NCBI GenBank assembly: GCA_963669155.1
Contig: OZ022591.1
Location: 19,915,925 to 19,979,924, forward strand
Source: Arbacia lixula
Taxonomy: Eukaryota > Echinodermata > Echinoidea > Arbacioida > Arbaciidae
Direction of reading: 5' to 3'
Length of the DNA: 64,000 nt
Under the pieces are notes generated by a model. That model worked only from the letters and a program-made list of their open reading frames with translations. It was not told the origin of the DNA and did not search any database. Position 1 is the first letter of the stretch, and every line of letters begins with the position of its first letter. The translations under genes and the position numbers were made by a program. This document shows positions 39,801 to 47,089 of the stretch, in pieces.

Positions 39801-42800
39801 TTGCAGACGATGTCGAGAAAGGAGCGATTCGTGACCACGTCCTCCATGAAGGGCCTGGTCTGGACTTTGGTGTCGCAGATGTACTCGCTGCCAATGATGT
39901 TACTGGTGAGCTCGAGGCTGTGGAAGTAAACCGACTCCCACGAGTCACCTAGGCTGCTGCTGGCATCACCCTGGGTCACAGACTTGGGCACCTCGACGTG
40001 GAGCAGGAGGTTGATTACATCAAAGATGCGGCAGGAGACAAAGAGATCGACCAGGTCGGCCCATTCCATCTCATGGAACTGTAACCACGGAATAATTTAG
40101 GATATTAAGTTTGATGAGCAATTCTAATCAGTGGACTCATGTTGACATGTACCCTACAGCTCAAAGGAATTGGTATAGGGAAAAGGAAAGGGAAGAAAGG
40201 GCAGGAGCCTCAGTTTTAAACCACGGTATACAGTTGGACCTCGATTATTCGGCCACGTGGGGACTGGTGGCCGTCCGGAAAAGCGATTTGGCCAGATAAG
40301 AGAGATATGTTAAAAAAGGCACTTTCTAGTTTCTAGTATGTTATTGTAGGGGTATACAAGTGTAACATATTACCAATTAACCAGCATTATGATTATCTTC
40401 CTCAAAATACACAGACCAGCAACAGAAGTCACTTCAAAATCTCAACAAAATAAGATCACTTCGCTACAATCATGACAATCAGACTGCACTCGACTCCATC
40501 ACATTCAATCGTACCCCTCAGGGGTTCGATTGTATCAAAAACATTTACATATTTTTTTGTTTGATTTGAACACGACCGTGTGTTGCTGCCCTCTACGTTC
40601 GAAGATGTAACAGAACAATCTCCAACATGGTGGTTAGGCGAGAGTCGTTGACTGATCAAAACGATGTCCAAAAAAACCCAAATTATCGATAAAATTTAAT
40701 TCAACCATAAAAAGTGCTGATGATGTGAAAGGTGAGGATATATTCATGTTAAATGTGTTTGTCAAAATACATGTATTTTTGGTGGACTGATGGATCCGAT
40801 AAGAACGGATTCTAATGCGTCATTGGTGCAGTGGCAGATACAAATTTTGACCAGCGCGAGTGTTACCGTATTGTGACATCGCTACTCATTGTGTGTTGAC
40901 TCAACATCTGTCTGAATCTACTGAGAAAGGTGTCATAAATCCAGTGGTAACTAATCTCTATAATCTTGATAGCAGTGATTGACAGAATGTCTCACAGTGT
41001 ATTCGCATGAACATGGCAGCATGTGTGTTTGTCTGAAGTGATTTTGGCACTGAAAACTCATAAAAACATTGAAAAAAAACATTAATAAAAATCAGCGAGT
41101 TGCCGTCAGGCTAACAGAGACAGCCGGAAAATCGATGGCCGTATAATTGAGGTCGAACTGTATTTTGTCCAGTCCAGCATGAAACACTATACTTTAGCCT
41201 AAAAGCATTGTGTTTCATGCTGAACTGGACAAAATATACTGCGATTTAAAACTGAGGCCCCTTCCCTTACTTCATTTTCCCTTCCCCGATGCCAATTCCT
41301 GTGAGTCGTAATGCATGTGTGTGGATACATTACCAATGACTGCTACTGCTAGATCTAGACTAGAACACACTTCTTTTTACTTTTGTGGAGCAATTTGCTG
41401 CACTGCTAAGGGTTAGACCACAAAAACTAGGCACTAGTTCATAAGGGCAAGTTCATGACAGATGGACATCACTCTCATTTTTCAAATGGATCTACTTCAA
41501 AACTTATTTTGTTTTTCAAAGTTCACTGCATCAGGAATTATGTAGGAACCATAAGGCTACCATTTACCACCTTTATTTCTTTCTGTGACGTTTCTGTTAA
41601 TGAGTATCTGAACAGCACATAAAATGCGATGTGGGACAACATATACAGTTGGCAGCAAAATTATTCAACCCCCCTTTTATTTTGGACATTCTGTCATAAT
41701 TGATAATATTGCAACATCAGATTGCTATTAAACCCTTAAGATAGTTAGCAGACAGTTAATTACTAAAGAATACCGGAGAAAAAAAATATCAAATTTTACT
41801 TCATAGTTCATCTGAAATTGCAATTTGCGCCCAAAAAGCATGATGCAAAATTATTCAACCCCCTATTTTACACACAAGAAATGAATGCACAAATAATGAC
41901 AATTTAAAAGCCATTGCATATATTCTGAGGTGAATGCTGATTTTATTTTATCCTCCACCTGAAATTGGAACCTTTATATGCACAACTTACAAGTTGTAAC
42001 ATGATTCAACCCAAATGGGGTATCTTTTAGTACTTTGTGCAACATCCATTTGCTGCAATGACCTCCTGCAGACGAGATGAATAGCCTCTCACAAGCTTCT
42101 CACAACGCTCCTTGGGGATTTTGGCCCATTCCTCTTGTGCAATGGTCTTAAGGTAAGCGATGTTTGTAGGTCTACGTGCTGCAACAGCTTTCTTCAAATC
42201 CCACCACAAATTCTCTATTGGGTTTAGGTCTGGAGACTGTGATGGCCACTCAAGGTGTGCAAGAGGAATGGGCCAACATCCCAAAGGAGCGTTGTGAGAA
42301 GCTTGTGAGAGGCTATTCATCTCGTCTGCTGGAAGTCATTGCAGCAAATGGATGCTGTACTGTGTTTTGAACCACATGTTAAAGGTTATCACATCTCACA
42401 AGCCATCGGCTTTTAATTCTGGTGATGTCTTATACTCATTGTTCATGAAAGTTGTTTATTCTTGTTTGTTAAATGAATAAAGAATTGAATTGACATTAAA
42501 AAAAAAAAAAAAAAACTTCTTTGCTGTTGAATTCTTCAAAAAAAAGTGATTTCTAGGTCTGCATTAGCGCTCTCAGCTAGGCCCTAGGCTAGCCCCGGGA
42601 CCATTACGTAACTAGCGCCGAAAAATATTCCCTGTTGAAACTGAAACTTGATAGCACGGAAGACAATGTCCAATTGATTATTATGCTCCCTCATTTTCTC
42701 AATTTGTAGTAGGGCCTACAGGCCATCACCAGCATCGCCACTGCATCAGGTGAATCGTCATACTATCAATATATCAGGACTATTTTGAGGTGCAGAAATA

Positions 42801-43273
42801 AAGATCCACAAATTGGATACATGTCAACAGTTAACTGTCTGTAGACTAACTCAAAGGTTATTACGACATATAAATGAAACACTTTTCAATTCTATAAACA
42901 TAAAACTATATTTTAAGAGTCTAGCAATGTATGAATGATAACATTAACAATCAAAATAGAAAGATACTGAAAGATCGAAAGATGCTGGGAGTATGAAGTA
43001 GTTTAGTACCGTGGTTCCTTCTGTAATCATCAAAAGTCTGATGATTTTAGACAGCGACTTCATGACCACGACCTGATGCCTCCGCCACTCGTGGTCGCGG
43101 CCGAGAGCTAGCTGCACGGCCTCCGCATCATCGGGCACAGAGTTGCGAGTTACGCTCTTCAGCAACTTCTTCAGGCATTTGTTTCGAGATTTATCGGGAG
43201 TTTGCAAAGCTTCGATCAGAACTTTCATTTGGTCCTGAAACCTGGTAACTCTCCTCTTATCTTTCCCATTCAT
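23316..43273 (-). CDS. ARM-like / TPR / MYND zinc-finger protein (14 exons, 734 aa)
   Basis: Fourteen exons on the minus strand, all with GT-AG ends and compatible phases, join into one 2205-nt frame. In-frame stops (TAA TAA) lie 18-23 bases before the ATG at 43273. Residues 1-500 are helix-rich, Leu/Ala/Cys-rich ARM- or HEAT-like sequence. Residues 524-557 ([20 protein letters not shown]), 567-600 and about 617-650 are TPRs. The C-terminus is a complete MYND finger: C680, C683, C694, C697, C702, C706, H715, C719. Known: TPRs and MYND fingers bind peptides, often Hsp90 tails and Pro-rich motifs; ARM+TPR architecture recalls UNC-45, but the order differs and UNC-45 has no MYND. No SET domain, so not SMYD. 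Inference: cytosolic adaptor or co-chaperone-like scaffold; function unknown. Confidence 0.85.
23803..24400. mobile_element. piggyBac-like MITE family P, copy 1 (right end truncated)
   Basis: It begins TTAACCCTATCTAGCCCGGG, then poly(G), poly(C), TCGACATTTTTCACAATAA, and ends near a core containing GATC and TCTGGGGGGG without a closing TTAA. Lies in intron 13. Confidence 0.7.
24501..24679 (-). CDS. ARM/TPR/MYND gene exon 13 (aa 604-663, TPR3)
   Basis: [12 protein letters not shown] linker, then [20 protein letters not shown] and a third TPR-like repeat. Strong acceptor TTTACTCTCCAACTCACAG, donor AAG|GTCAGT, ends in phase 0. Confidence 0.87.
25039..25077. repeat. Perfect 18-bp palindrome with 3-base loop
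   Basis: AAATCCTCAAAATGTTCG is followed by GCC and its exact reverse complement. Lies in intron 12; no repeat-family context seen. Confidence 0.9.
25260..26084. repeat. 157-bp minisatellite element, copy 1 (4 units)
   Basis: Units start at 25351, 25508, 25665 and 25822, exactly 157 bases apart, each with TGACCTCAAATGACCTTTGACC. It is flanked by AACAAGGCATTAGCAATATTG...GTCTCGCCCAC on the left. On the right are (GGAC/GACG)n, ATTTGGATCC and a terminal hairpin (GTCTCGCC...GGCGAGAC). Lies in intron 12. Confidence 0.92.
26275..26387 (-). CDS. ARM/TPR/MYND gene exon 12 (aa 566-604, TPR2)
   Basis: [20 protein letters not shown] then [12 protein letters not shown], a canonical TPR. Acceptor TCGATGTAG; donor GGAT|GTATGT, chosen over an upstream AG|GTGCAT because only it keeps the phase of exon 13. 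A decayed second copy is at 26610-26669. Confidence 0.87.
26610..26669 (-). pseudogene. Decayed duplicate of exon 12
   Basis: Read on the minus strand it gives [20 protein letters not shown], matching exon 12 at 12 of 20 positions and sharing the flanking TATAACCCT and CAGTGC words. It has no stop, but the acceptor AG is missing (ATATAC instead of GATGTAG) and no donor follows, so it is probably not spliced. Confidence 0.7.
27010..27207 (-). CDS. ARM/TPR/MYND gene exon 11 (aa 500-566, TPR1)
   Basis: A basic helix ([16 protein letters not shown]) leads into the first TPR, with the Gly-Asn-x-x-Phe and [12 protein letters not shown] signatures of a carboxylate-clamp type repeat. Acceptor TTCTTGACAG, donor ATG|GTACGT. 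Confidence 0.9.
27922..27980 (-). CDS. ARM/TPR/MYND gene exon 10 (aa 481-500)
   Basis: [19 protein letters not shown], acceptor GTGTGCTTGCAG, donor GA|GTGAGT (phase 2). Confidence 0.82.
28131..28649 (-). mobile_element. Helitron-like family H, copy C (internally deleted)
   Basis: Carries the 3' hairpin end (GCAATTCGACTGCCACGCAG on plus), a few DR1-bearing units and a degraded 5' end (CTTCGTGGTGGAGGCAT). Lies in intron 9. The terminal CTAG is mutated to CTATA. Confidence 0.65.
29274..29444 (-). CDS. ARM/TPR/MYND gene exon 9 (aa 424-480)
   Basis: [20 protein letters not shown] through YYFNEA. Acceptor CTTGTTTACAG, donor GCA|GTAAGA, phase 0 at both ends. The frame continues into a hydrophobic intron read-through that is not coding. 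Confidence 0.87.
29529..30199. mobile_element. piggyBac-like MITE family P, copy 2 (complete, 671 bp)
   Basis: Flanked by TTAA at 29529-29532 and 30196-30199. The ends are inverted: CCCTATATAGCCCGGG... and ...CCCCGGGGCTAGATAGGG, each followed inwardly by poly(G), CAAAAACAGCC and poly(C). Inside is GATCGCGCGATCGCGACGAA. TTAA duplication with CCCT termini is the piggyBac hallmark. No ORF. Confidence 0.8.
30673..30773 (-). CDS. ARM/TPR/MYND gene exon 8 (aa 390-423)
   Basis: [20 protein letters not shown] through KIGAVE. Acceptor CTTGACTTGTAG, donor GAG|GTGAGG, ends in phase 0. Confidence 0.85.
30903..31389. mobile_element. MITE with GCGTCTTCATTAGC inverted termini
   Basis: The terminal repeats GCGTCTTCATTAGC / CTAATGAAGACGC bound 487 bp. 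Copies of the GTCTTCATTAGCC word and AAAATAGCGAGCTAT recur internally, giving a nested inverted structure. Lies in intron 7. Superfamily not assigned. Confidence 0.7.
31432..31476 (-). CDS. ARM/TPR/MYND gene exon 7 (aa 375-390), 45 bp
   Basis: [14 protein letters not shown], phase 1 at both ends, same donor context (AGAAGAG|GTGAATATCTG) as exon 6. It appears to be a partial duplicate of the exon 6 end. The acceptor (GAATCAGAG) is the only one nearby that keeps the frame. Confidence 0.7.
31592..31868 (-). mobile_element. Helitron-like family H, copy D (3' fragment)
   Basis: The 3' terminal region only (TAGAGCAATTTGACTGCC on plus, GTCGATAAATATACGTCTGCC), ending in a (GA)n tract. It lies in intron 7-6 sequence next to exon 7. 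Confidence 0.6.
32011..33467. repeat. 157-bp minisatellite element, copy 2 (7 units)
   Basis: Units start at 32282, 32439, 32596, 32753, 32910, 33067 and 33224, all exactly 157 apart. Both end sequences are the same as in the copy at 25260. Lies in intron 6 of the same gene. Confidence 0.93.
33529..33685 (-). CDS. ARM/TPR/MYND gene exon 6 (aa 323-375)
   Basis: [20 protein letters not shown] through [10 protein letters not shown], an ARM-like helix pair. Acceptor TTGCTTCTGCAG, donor GAG|GTGAAT, ends in phase 1. Its last 50 bases plus donor resemble exon 7. Confidence 0.85.
33763..34003 (-). mobile_element. Helitron-like family H, copy E (5' part)
   Basis: Carries GTACCAAGTTTGAAGCAAATC-type sequence, GACAACCCAAAAACAT and the 5' hairpin (GCCTCTGGCCACTTTGTGGC). 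Lies in intron 5. Confidence 0.65.
34245..34304 (-). CDS. ARM/TPR/MYND gene exon 5 (aa 303-322)
   Basis: A 60-bp exon, [20 protein letters not shown], phase 0 at both ends, acceptor CTTCACTGCAG and donor GAT|GTAAGC. A decayed copy of its 3' end and donor lies near 33475-33510 beyond exon 6. Confidence 0.75.
34740..35215 (+). repeat. Two retroposon-like 3' ends
   Basis: Two diverged copies share GTGCTGGTGGAAAGCAAATTT (first copy GGGCTGGTGAAAAGCAAGTCT) and end GGACTGAATAAAATATCTTG. The second (to about 35210) finishes in ATCTTGTATCTTGTATCTT, a short tandem tail as in some LINE or SINE 3' ends. No reverse transcriptase is present. Confidence 0.5.
35300..37070. repeat. Degenerate intron 4 repeat words
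   Basis: The segment that directly follows the exon 4 donor (on plus: GCTCCTACCAAATAAAAAG preceded by TGTGATTCAGTGCAGTTAT) recurs in diverged form near 35330, 35380, 36010, 36060 and 36690. This suggests old local duplications within the intron. Confidence 0.5.
36953..36972. repeat. Perfect 20-bp palindrome
   Basis: AGCCTGCATATATGCAGGCT reads the same on both strands; intronic, 107 bp downstream of the exon 4 donor. Confidence 0.9.
37079..37348 (-). CDS. ARM/TPR/MYND gene exon 4 (aa 213-302)
   Basis: Phase 0 at both ends, acceptor TCATTACAG and donor TCG|GTAAAC. It encodes [17 protein letters not shown] through [11 protein letters not shown]; the internal ATG is not the start. Confidence 0.88.
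37617..38282. mobile_element. Fold-back MITE, family F, copy 2
   Basis: Left arm GACCACCCTAAATTCAAGTTGG, right arm its diverged complement ending GGTGGACTATCCCTTTAA. It shares TAGTGAAGGTTTGACAAAAA and GGACAGCACCTTGCATGTGA with the other copies. Lies in intron 3. Confidence 0.65.
38356..38438 (-). CDS. ARM/TPR/MYND gene exon 3 (aa 185-212)
   Basis: Acceptor TTTCTCTTCCACATAG, donor AGG|GTAAGA. Only the frame [18 protein letters not shown] is open; the other two frames stop. This fixes the acceptor and the exon 2 donor. Confidence 0.85.
38517..39427. mobile_element. pogo/Tigger-like element, copy 1
   Basis: Termini CAGGGAAACCCCATAATAAC and the complement of GTTATAACGGGGTTTGCCTG, flanked by TA on both sides as in pogo/Tigger insertions. 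Internal sequence matches, inverted, the element at 52514. Two overlapping 165-codon frames inside show no transposase motif. Lies in intron 2. Confidence 0.7.
39288..39515. repeat. Direct duplication spanning the Tigger-like right end
   Basis: AATCCTGCAGGAACATTTTT...CTTGTACACTCCAGCTCAAAGG occurs at about 39288-39370 inside the element and again at 39434-39515 just outside it. Confidence 0.75.
39790..40078 (-). CDS. ARM/TPR/MYND gene exon 2 (aa 89-185)
   Basis: Acceptor GTGGTTACAG, donor ATGG|GTGGGT (phase 1). It encodes [20 protein letters not shown] and a region through KFAM. The alternative donor 4 bases downstream (GTATTG) would break the frame of exon 3. Confidence 0.85.
40150..41310. 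mobile_element. Fold-back element interrupted by a pogo-like insertion
   Basis: The outer arms CTCAAAGGAATTGG...CCTCAGTTTTAAACC and CTGCGATTTAAAACTGAGG...CCAATTCCTGTGAG are inverted. The inner arms TTTTGTCCAGTCCAGCATG / CATGCTGAACTGGACAAAA pair across a 22-base loop. The left arm is split at TA by the element at 40231-41160. Lies in intron 1. Confidence 0.7.
40231..41160. mobile_element. pogo/Tigger-like element with TA duplication
   Basis: Termini CAGTTGGACCTCGATTATTC and the complement of ATAATTGAGGTCGAACTG, with TA on both flanks. About 930 bp with no intact transposase. Terminal sequence recalls JRK/Tigger-type ends. Confidence 0.7.
41646..42515 (-). pseudogene. Broken Tc1-like element with an inverted transposase 3' fragment
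   Basis: The left end (CAGTTGGCAGCAAAATTATTC) follows TA and has an inner direct repeat of CAAAATTATTCAACCCCC 190 bases further in (41846). The minus strand 42320-42027 encodes a transposase C-terminus ([20 protein letters not shown]...[13 protein letters not shown]) ending at a stop. At about 42256 the sequence flips: plus-strand 42256-42370 encodes [20 protein letters not shown] and a stop, then a 3' UTR-like stretch with AATAAA at 42476 and 18 A residues at 42498-42515. Inactive: no N-terminal or first two catalytic regions. Confidence 0.8.
42516..42625. repeat. Fragment of the hAT-like interior
   Basis: CTTCTTTGCTGTTGAATTC...GTGATTTCTAGGTCTGCATTAGCG directly follows the poly(A) and matches 47656-47720 inside the hAT-like element. 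Confidence 0.7.
43010..43273 (-). CDS. ARM/TPR/MYND gene exon 1 (aa 1-88)
   Basis: Start ATG with upstream in-frame stops; basic N-terminus ([15 protein letters not shown]). It ends in phase 0 at a weak donor, ACG|GTACTA. Confidence 0.8.
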
Positions 43274-43455
43274 GTTGACGTCCTCTCCTTATTACTCATC
43301 CAATATGGCATGACCACAAACAAACTACATGTATTTTGGAATCCACACAGCTTTGCATGCACGCATGTTGTTATTATGTTCACAAATCACATATACAGAA
43401 CACTACATCGTGCTAAGTACAAGTACACACGTACACGTTTGGATCAAAGACCTAC

Positions 43456-43478
43456 TATAGCGCACGCGCAGCGCTATA
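43456..43478. promoter_or_regulatory. NRF-1-like palindromic site upstream of the ARM/TPR/MYND gene
   Basis: GCGCACGCGCAG fits the NRF-1 consensus (YGCGCAYGCGCR) with one difference. It sits within an inverted repeat TATAGCGC...GCGCTATA, 183-205 bp upstream of the start codon. Promoter role is inferred from position. Confidence 0.4.
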
Positions 43479-43624
43479 CGGACTTTGGTTTCGATTCTAG
43501 ACTGGTACTAGTCTAGTTTCTAGCCGTTTCTATTTCGACTTAGTTTAACTCCAAGTTGCAGCCAAAACCCCAATGATCGCGCCGAGCCGAGTGAGGGCGC
43601 TTACCCCAGTGATTGCGCCGCCCG

Positions 43625-44710
43625 AAACCATTAGAATCCACTGGTCTCTAATGGTTTCTACTGGTTTGATTTTGTTTTTTTTCACACTCCTTCTCAAACC
43701 ACTAGATCTCACTGGTTTCTATTGGTTTCTACTGGTCTTCAATACCATTAGAATCCACTGGTCTCTAATGGTTTCTACTGGTTTGACTTTTTTTTTTTTT
43801 TTTTTACACTCCTTTTCAAACCATTACTTAGATCTCACTGGTTTCTACTGGGTCTTCAATACCATTAGAATCCACTGGTCTCTAATGGTTTCTACTGGTT
43901 TGACTTTGTAATTTAAAAAAAAAAATCAAACCAGTAGAAACCATTAAAGACCAGCTAGTAGAAACCAGTGAGACCTCATGAATATTCATGAGCATTCACG
44001 TGTCACAATTTTGTACTTTTAAAAAGATAACTTCCACATAACTCTATAAAAGGAGTATATATACAAATACACGATTTGAAGTTTAAACATAAAATAGTGA
44101 ATGTCACCGTGTAGGAAATAGAATAGGAATAGGATAGGATAGGATAAGATAGGATTAAGTATAGATAAGGATAGGATTAAGTAAGACCATTTAGGACCAT
44201 GCCACGGTTCGGATTATCTTAACATAAATTTAGATCATTGTTAGATCACGTCGGATCAACATTTTGATTCTACTGGTTTCTACTGGTATTCTACTGGTCT
44301 TCTGTTGGTCTTCTATTGGATCCAGTAGAGATTCCTACTGGTATTCTACTATTATTTTCCTAATGGTTTCTACTGGAAATCATTTCACTTTCCATATATT
44401 TAAACCAGAAGAAAATTTCCAGTAGAAACCAGTAGGAATCTCTACTGGGTCCAGTAGAGATTCCTAGGTATTCTACTAGTCTTCTATTGGATCCAGTATA
44501 GAGATTCCTACTGGTCTCTACTGGTATTCTACTGGTCTTCTGTTGGTCTTCTATTGGATCCAGTAGAGATTCCTCTTGGTTTCTACTGGTATTTTTCTAA
44601 TGGTTTCTACTGGAAATCATTTCACTTTCCATATTCAAACCAGTAGAAAATTTCCAGTAGAAACCAGTAGAAATTCTAATGATTTTTCCTTACTGGTTTC
44701 TACTGGTTTT
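43625..44710. repeat. TACTGG-word array in both orientations
   Basis: Dozens of TTTCTACTGGT / ACCAGTAGAAA words in blocks. Three related units of about 120 bp at 43625-43915 contain CCATTAGAATCCACTGGTC. Inverted units follow at 43925-43970, then a second block with ATTGGATCCAGTAGAGATTC at 44265-44710. A (GGATA)n stretch lies between them (about 44125-44180). Confidence 0.8.
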
Positions 44711-44740
44711 CCGTCCTGGGATGCATAAGACATGAAAGGA

Positions 44741-44991
44741 CAGGGCCGTCACCAGCTTTTTTCTAGGGGGGTGGGGGGGGGGGGTGCTTTTTAAGAAAAA
44801 AAAATATGGATCTACTAATACTGATAGTATTTCGCCTAGATCTTTTTCAAAAGAGCCCTCAAGTATCCCTACTCCCCCCCCCCCCACACACAAACCCCTC
44901 CGGTTTTTTTTTGTTTTGTTTTGTTTTGTTTTTTTTGGTTCTGAAGGGGGGTGCGTTCGCACCCTCCGCACCCCCCCTGGCGACGGCCCTG
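44741..44991. mobile_element. hAT-like MITE with AAGGA target duplication
   Basis: Termini CAGGGCCGTCACCAG and the complement of CTGGCGACGGCCCTG, followed inwardly by poly(G)/poly(C). AAGGA directly flanks both ends (5-bp duplication). The interior holds homopolymers and TTTTG repeats; long frames over it are artefacts. Confidence 0.75.
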
Positions 44992-46215
44992 AAGGACGTT
45001 TATTACTGGCTGCCTCTGGGACAGGAGCGCATGGCATGTGCTCATTAATATTAATTAAAATCTTCCTAAAATATTTTTCGGAATACCAAAGATAAAATAT
45101 TTTAAGGACATTGTATTTTTTTTTTTTTTTTTTTTTTTATCTCTGTGGATTTTCGGAACACCGCCCCTGAACCTTTGTACCAATTTGCATTACCCCTAGG
45201 CCCTACCATAGATATTCATGATCGGCTGCTTTCTGATTGGTTCATTTCCTTACAGTTAGGTTTACGGTTTACGCGGACAAATTCAAGACATTTGACAGAG
45301 GACGATTCTCGTACCTTGTACTTGTATGACACAAATATCACCTCTGGTATGTATTTCTGAATACCAATATTATGTGCAAAATGATTGTGAAGTTTGTCGT
45401 AAAAGTTCAAGTTGGTGAAATATGATTTCGATGGGTTGTAATGCCGTAAATTAGACAGAGAACTTCAATATTGTTGCACTATACGTTGGCCCACTTGCCT
45501 GATTGCAGCGGCCGCTTTTATTTGTTGCCGTAAATGTCCCGCTGGAGGAATGGGTAACCAGTCAACTCGCGCGCCACGACCAACTCCTCCATACCCCCCC
45601 CCCCCCCCCGAACTTGGTCACGTCGCCCCACTTTTTGGTGAAGTCGCCCCACTTTTTGGACAAGTTGTCTTTCTCTCATTGAGACCTTTCATTTGATATA
45701 TGATTTGTCCATATTGAAAAAAAAAATAAAAAAATTTGTGTCCCATACAGATATTACGCGTCAGTCGTCTGTACGTGGATCGGTTCCGACGTGCATGATG
45801 ATTTTCAGTAAATCTGAATTGTATTTTTACGATAAGAACTTTTGATTTGTATGATTGTATCTTAAAAATGATTTATAAAGGGTTTGTCATGTTTGTTGAG
45901 AAAATAAGCATTAGAGAGAGACCTCCGAGACGTAGTCGAGACTCGGGTGGTAGTCCCATATGTGCAAAGATGCGTGTGTTGTGATGTGATGTGAGAAATT
46001 AAATAAATAAATAAAAAGTACAATAATACGAATCAAAGTTCTTATCATAAAAATATGATTCAGATTTACTGAAAATGGCAATCCCGTACCATAGGGGACA
46101 GGCAGTATCGCACATGTATAATGCACGCGTTTATGGGAACACTGCAATACTGTCGTCGGCAGAAAGTGACCTAGAAATCACTTTTTTTTTACGAATTAAG
46201 CAGCGAAAATTTTGT

Positions 46216-46292
46216 CTAGGGTTAGGGTTAGGGTCAGTGTTAGGTTCAGAATTAGGTTTAGGCTTAGCTAGGGTCAGGGTTGGGTTTAGGGT
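46216..46292 (+). repeat. Degenerate interstitial telomere-like repeat
   Basis: TAGGGTTAGGGTTAGGGTC followed by diverged TTAGG-type units over about 77 bases. TTAGGG is the telomere repeat of deuterostomes. Confidence 0.75.
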
Positions 46293-46328
46293 TAAAATTC
46301 ATAAGATTAGTGGGATACCCTGGTCCCC

Positions 46329-46572
46329 TACTGTATAAGCTGTTTATTTCGCGTACATATATTTTCGCGAATGGTGGCTTCTGCCACATATTCGCGTGTT
46401 GTTAAATTCGCGTTCACGTATACTCATCCATGCGTGTTAGTACTTAGTATAATCTCGTAATGTTGCAAGTTGATATGAGAATATTTTCGCGCGTTGTTAA
46501 ATTCGCGTTTGCTCGTTCATTCGCGAAATTCGCGAAAATAAAACCCTCGCGAAAATAACAGCTTATACAGTA
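46329..46572. mobile_element. 244-bp TIR MITE
   Basis: Inverted termini TACTGTATAAGCTGTT(T)ATT and the complement of AATAACAGCTTATACAGTA, about 25 bases, enclosing repeated TTCGCG and GTTGTTAAATTCGCGT words. No ORF. Confidence 0.8.
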
Positions 46573-47089
46573 TTGTACTGGATTGCCCTGAAAATTATAG
46601 CGTCGGAACCGATCCACATTATAAATCTGTAACATGAAAATGACAATGTAGAGCTTCGCGCTAGCCACGGCTTGTGCGTCATGAGCGTTGTAAGCAATGA
46701 CTGCAGCGATCATGGCGATCGCTGAACGCTAGTATACTAGAATTCCGTCCCATTATGCATTGCGATGCAAGAACCGTAAAGGTTTGTATTGTCATAATTG
46801 TTCAGCCTTATGCTTTGAATGAATATGTCCAATAGGGTCCTCTTCTTCCTCTTACCCTGCAAAAAACATGATAAGTCTCTCCAGTTCACCAATTCTTCAA
46901 GTGATATTGGTATATTGGCAGTCAGTGAGAGAATGGGAGAGTTGCTTTCTTAGAGTAGCCCTGTATCCATAAATTTAGGGAAAAAATGAGAATGAAACTA
47001 GGAAACAAACCAGTCAAATTCACCAAGTTTAAAAATGTAGCAATGTAACACACAAAAACTGGATCATAAGCTCAGTCATTTGTGCCAAA

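Larger units (their letters stand above)
45770..46620. mobile_element. Fold-back element interrupted by a TIR MITE
   Basis: Outer GTGGATCGGTTCCGACG (45774) and CGTCGGAACCGATCCAC (46602), and inner TTTTCAGTAAATCTGAAT / ATTCAGATTTACTGAAAA (about 45802, 46055), are inverted pairs. The right side is split by the MITE at 46329. Confidence 0.6.
44992..47089. other. Intergenic region between the divergent genes; repeats only
   Basis: Contains a 28-base poly(T) (about 45114-45140), poly(C) near 45595-45610 and the elements listed separately; no exon seen. Confidence 0.5.

Noticed and set aside
41163-41235. Possible pre-miRNA hairpin (25-bp arms, 22-base loop)
   Set aside because: It is the centre of a larger fold-back element; no evidence separates it from transposon structure.
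43573-43911. 112-codon frame with repeated TIRIHWSLMVSTGL
   Set aside because: Translation of the TACTGG-word tandem repeat; periodic because of the DNA repeat.
44690-45095. 100-115-codon frames on both strands
   Set aside because: They span poly(G), poly(C) and TTTTG repeats of a hAT-like MITE.
46075-46338. GLGLGSVLGSELGLGLARV frame
   Set aside because: Translation of degenerate telomere-like repeats.
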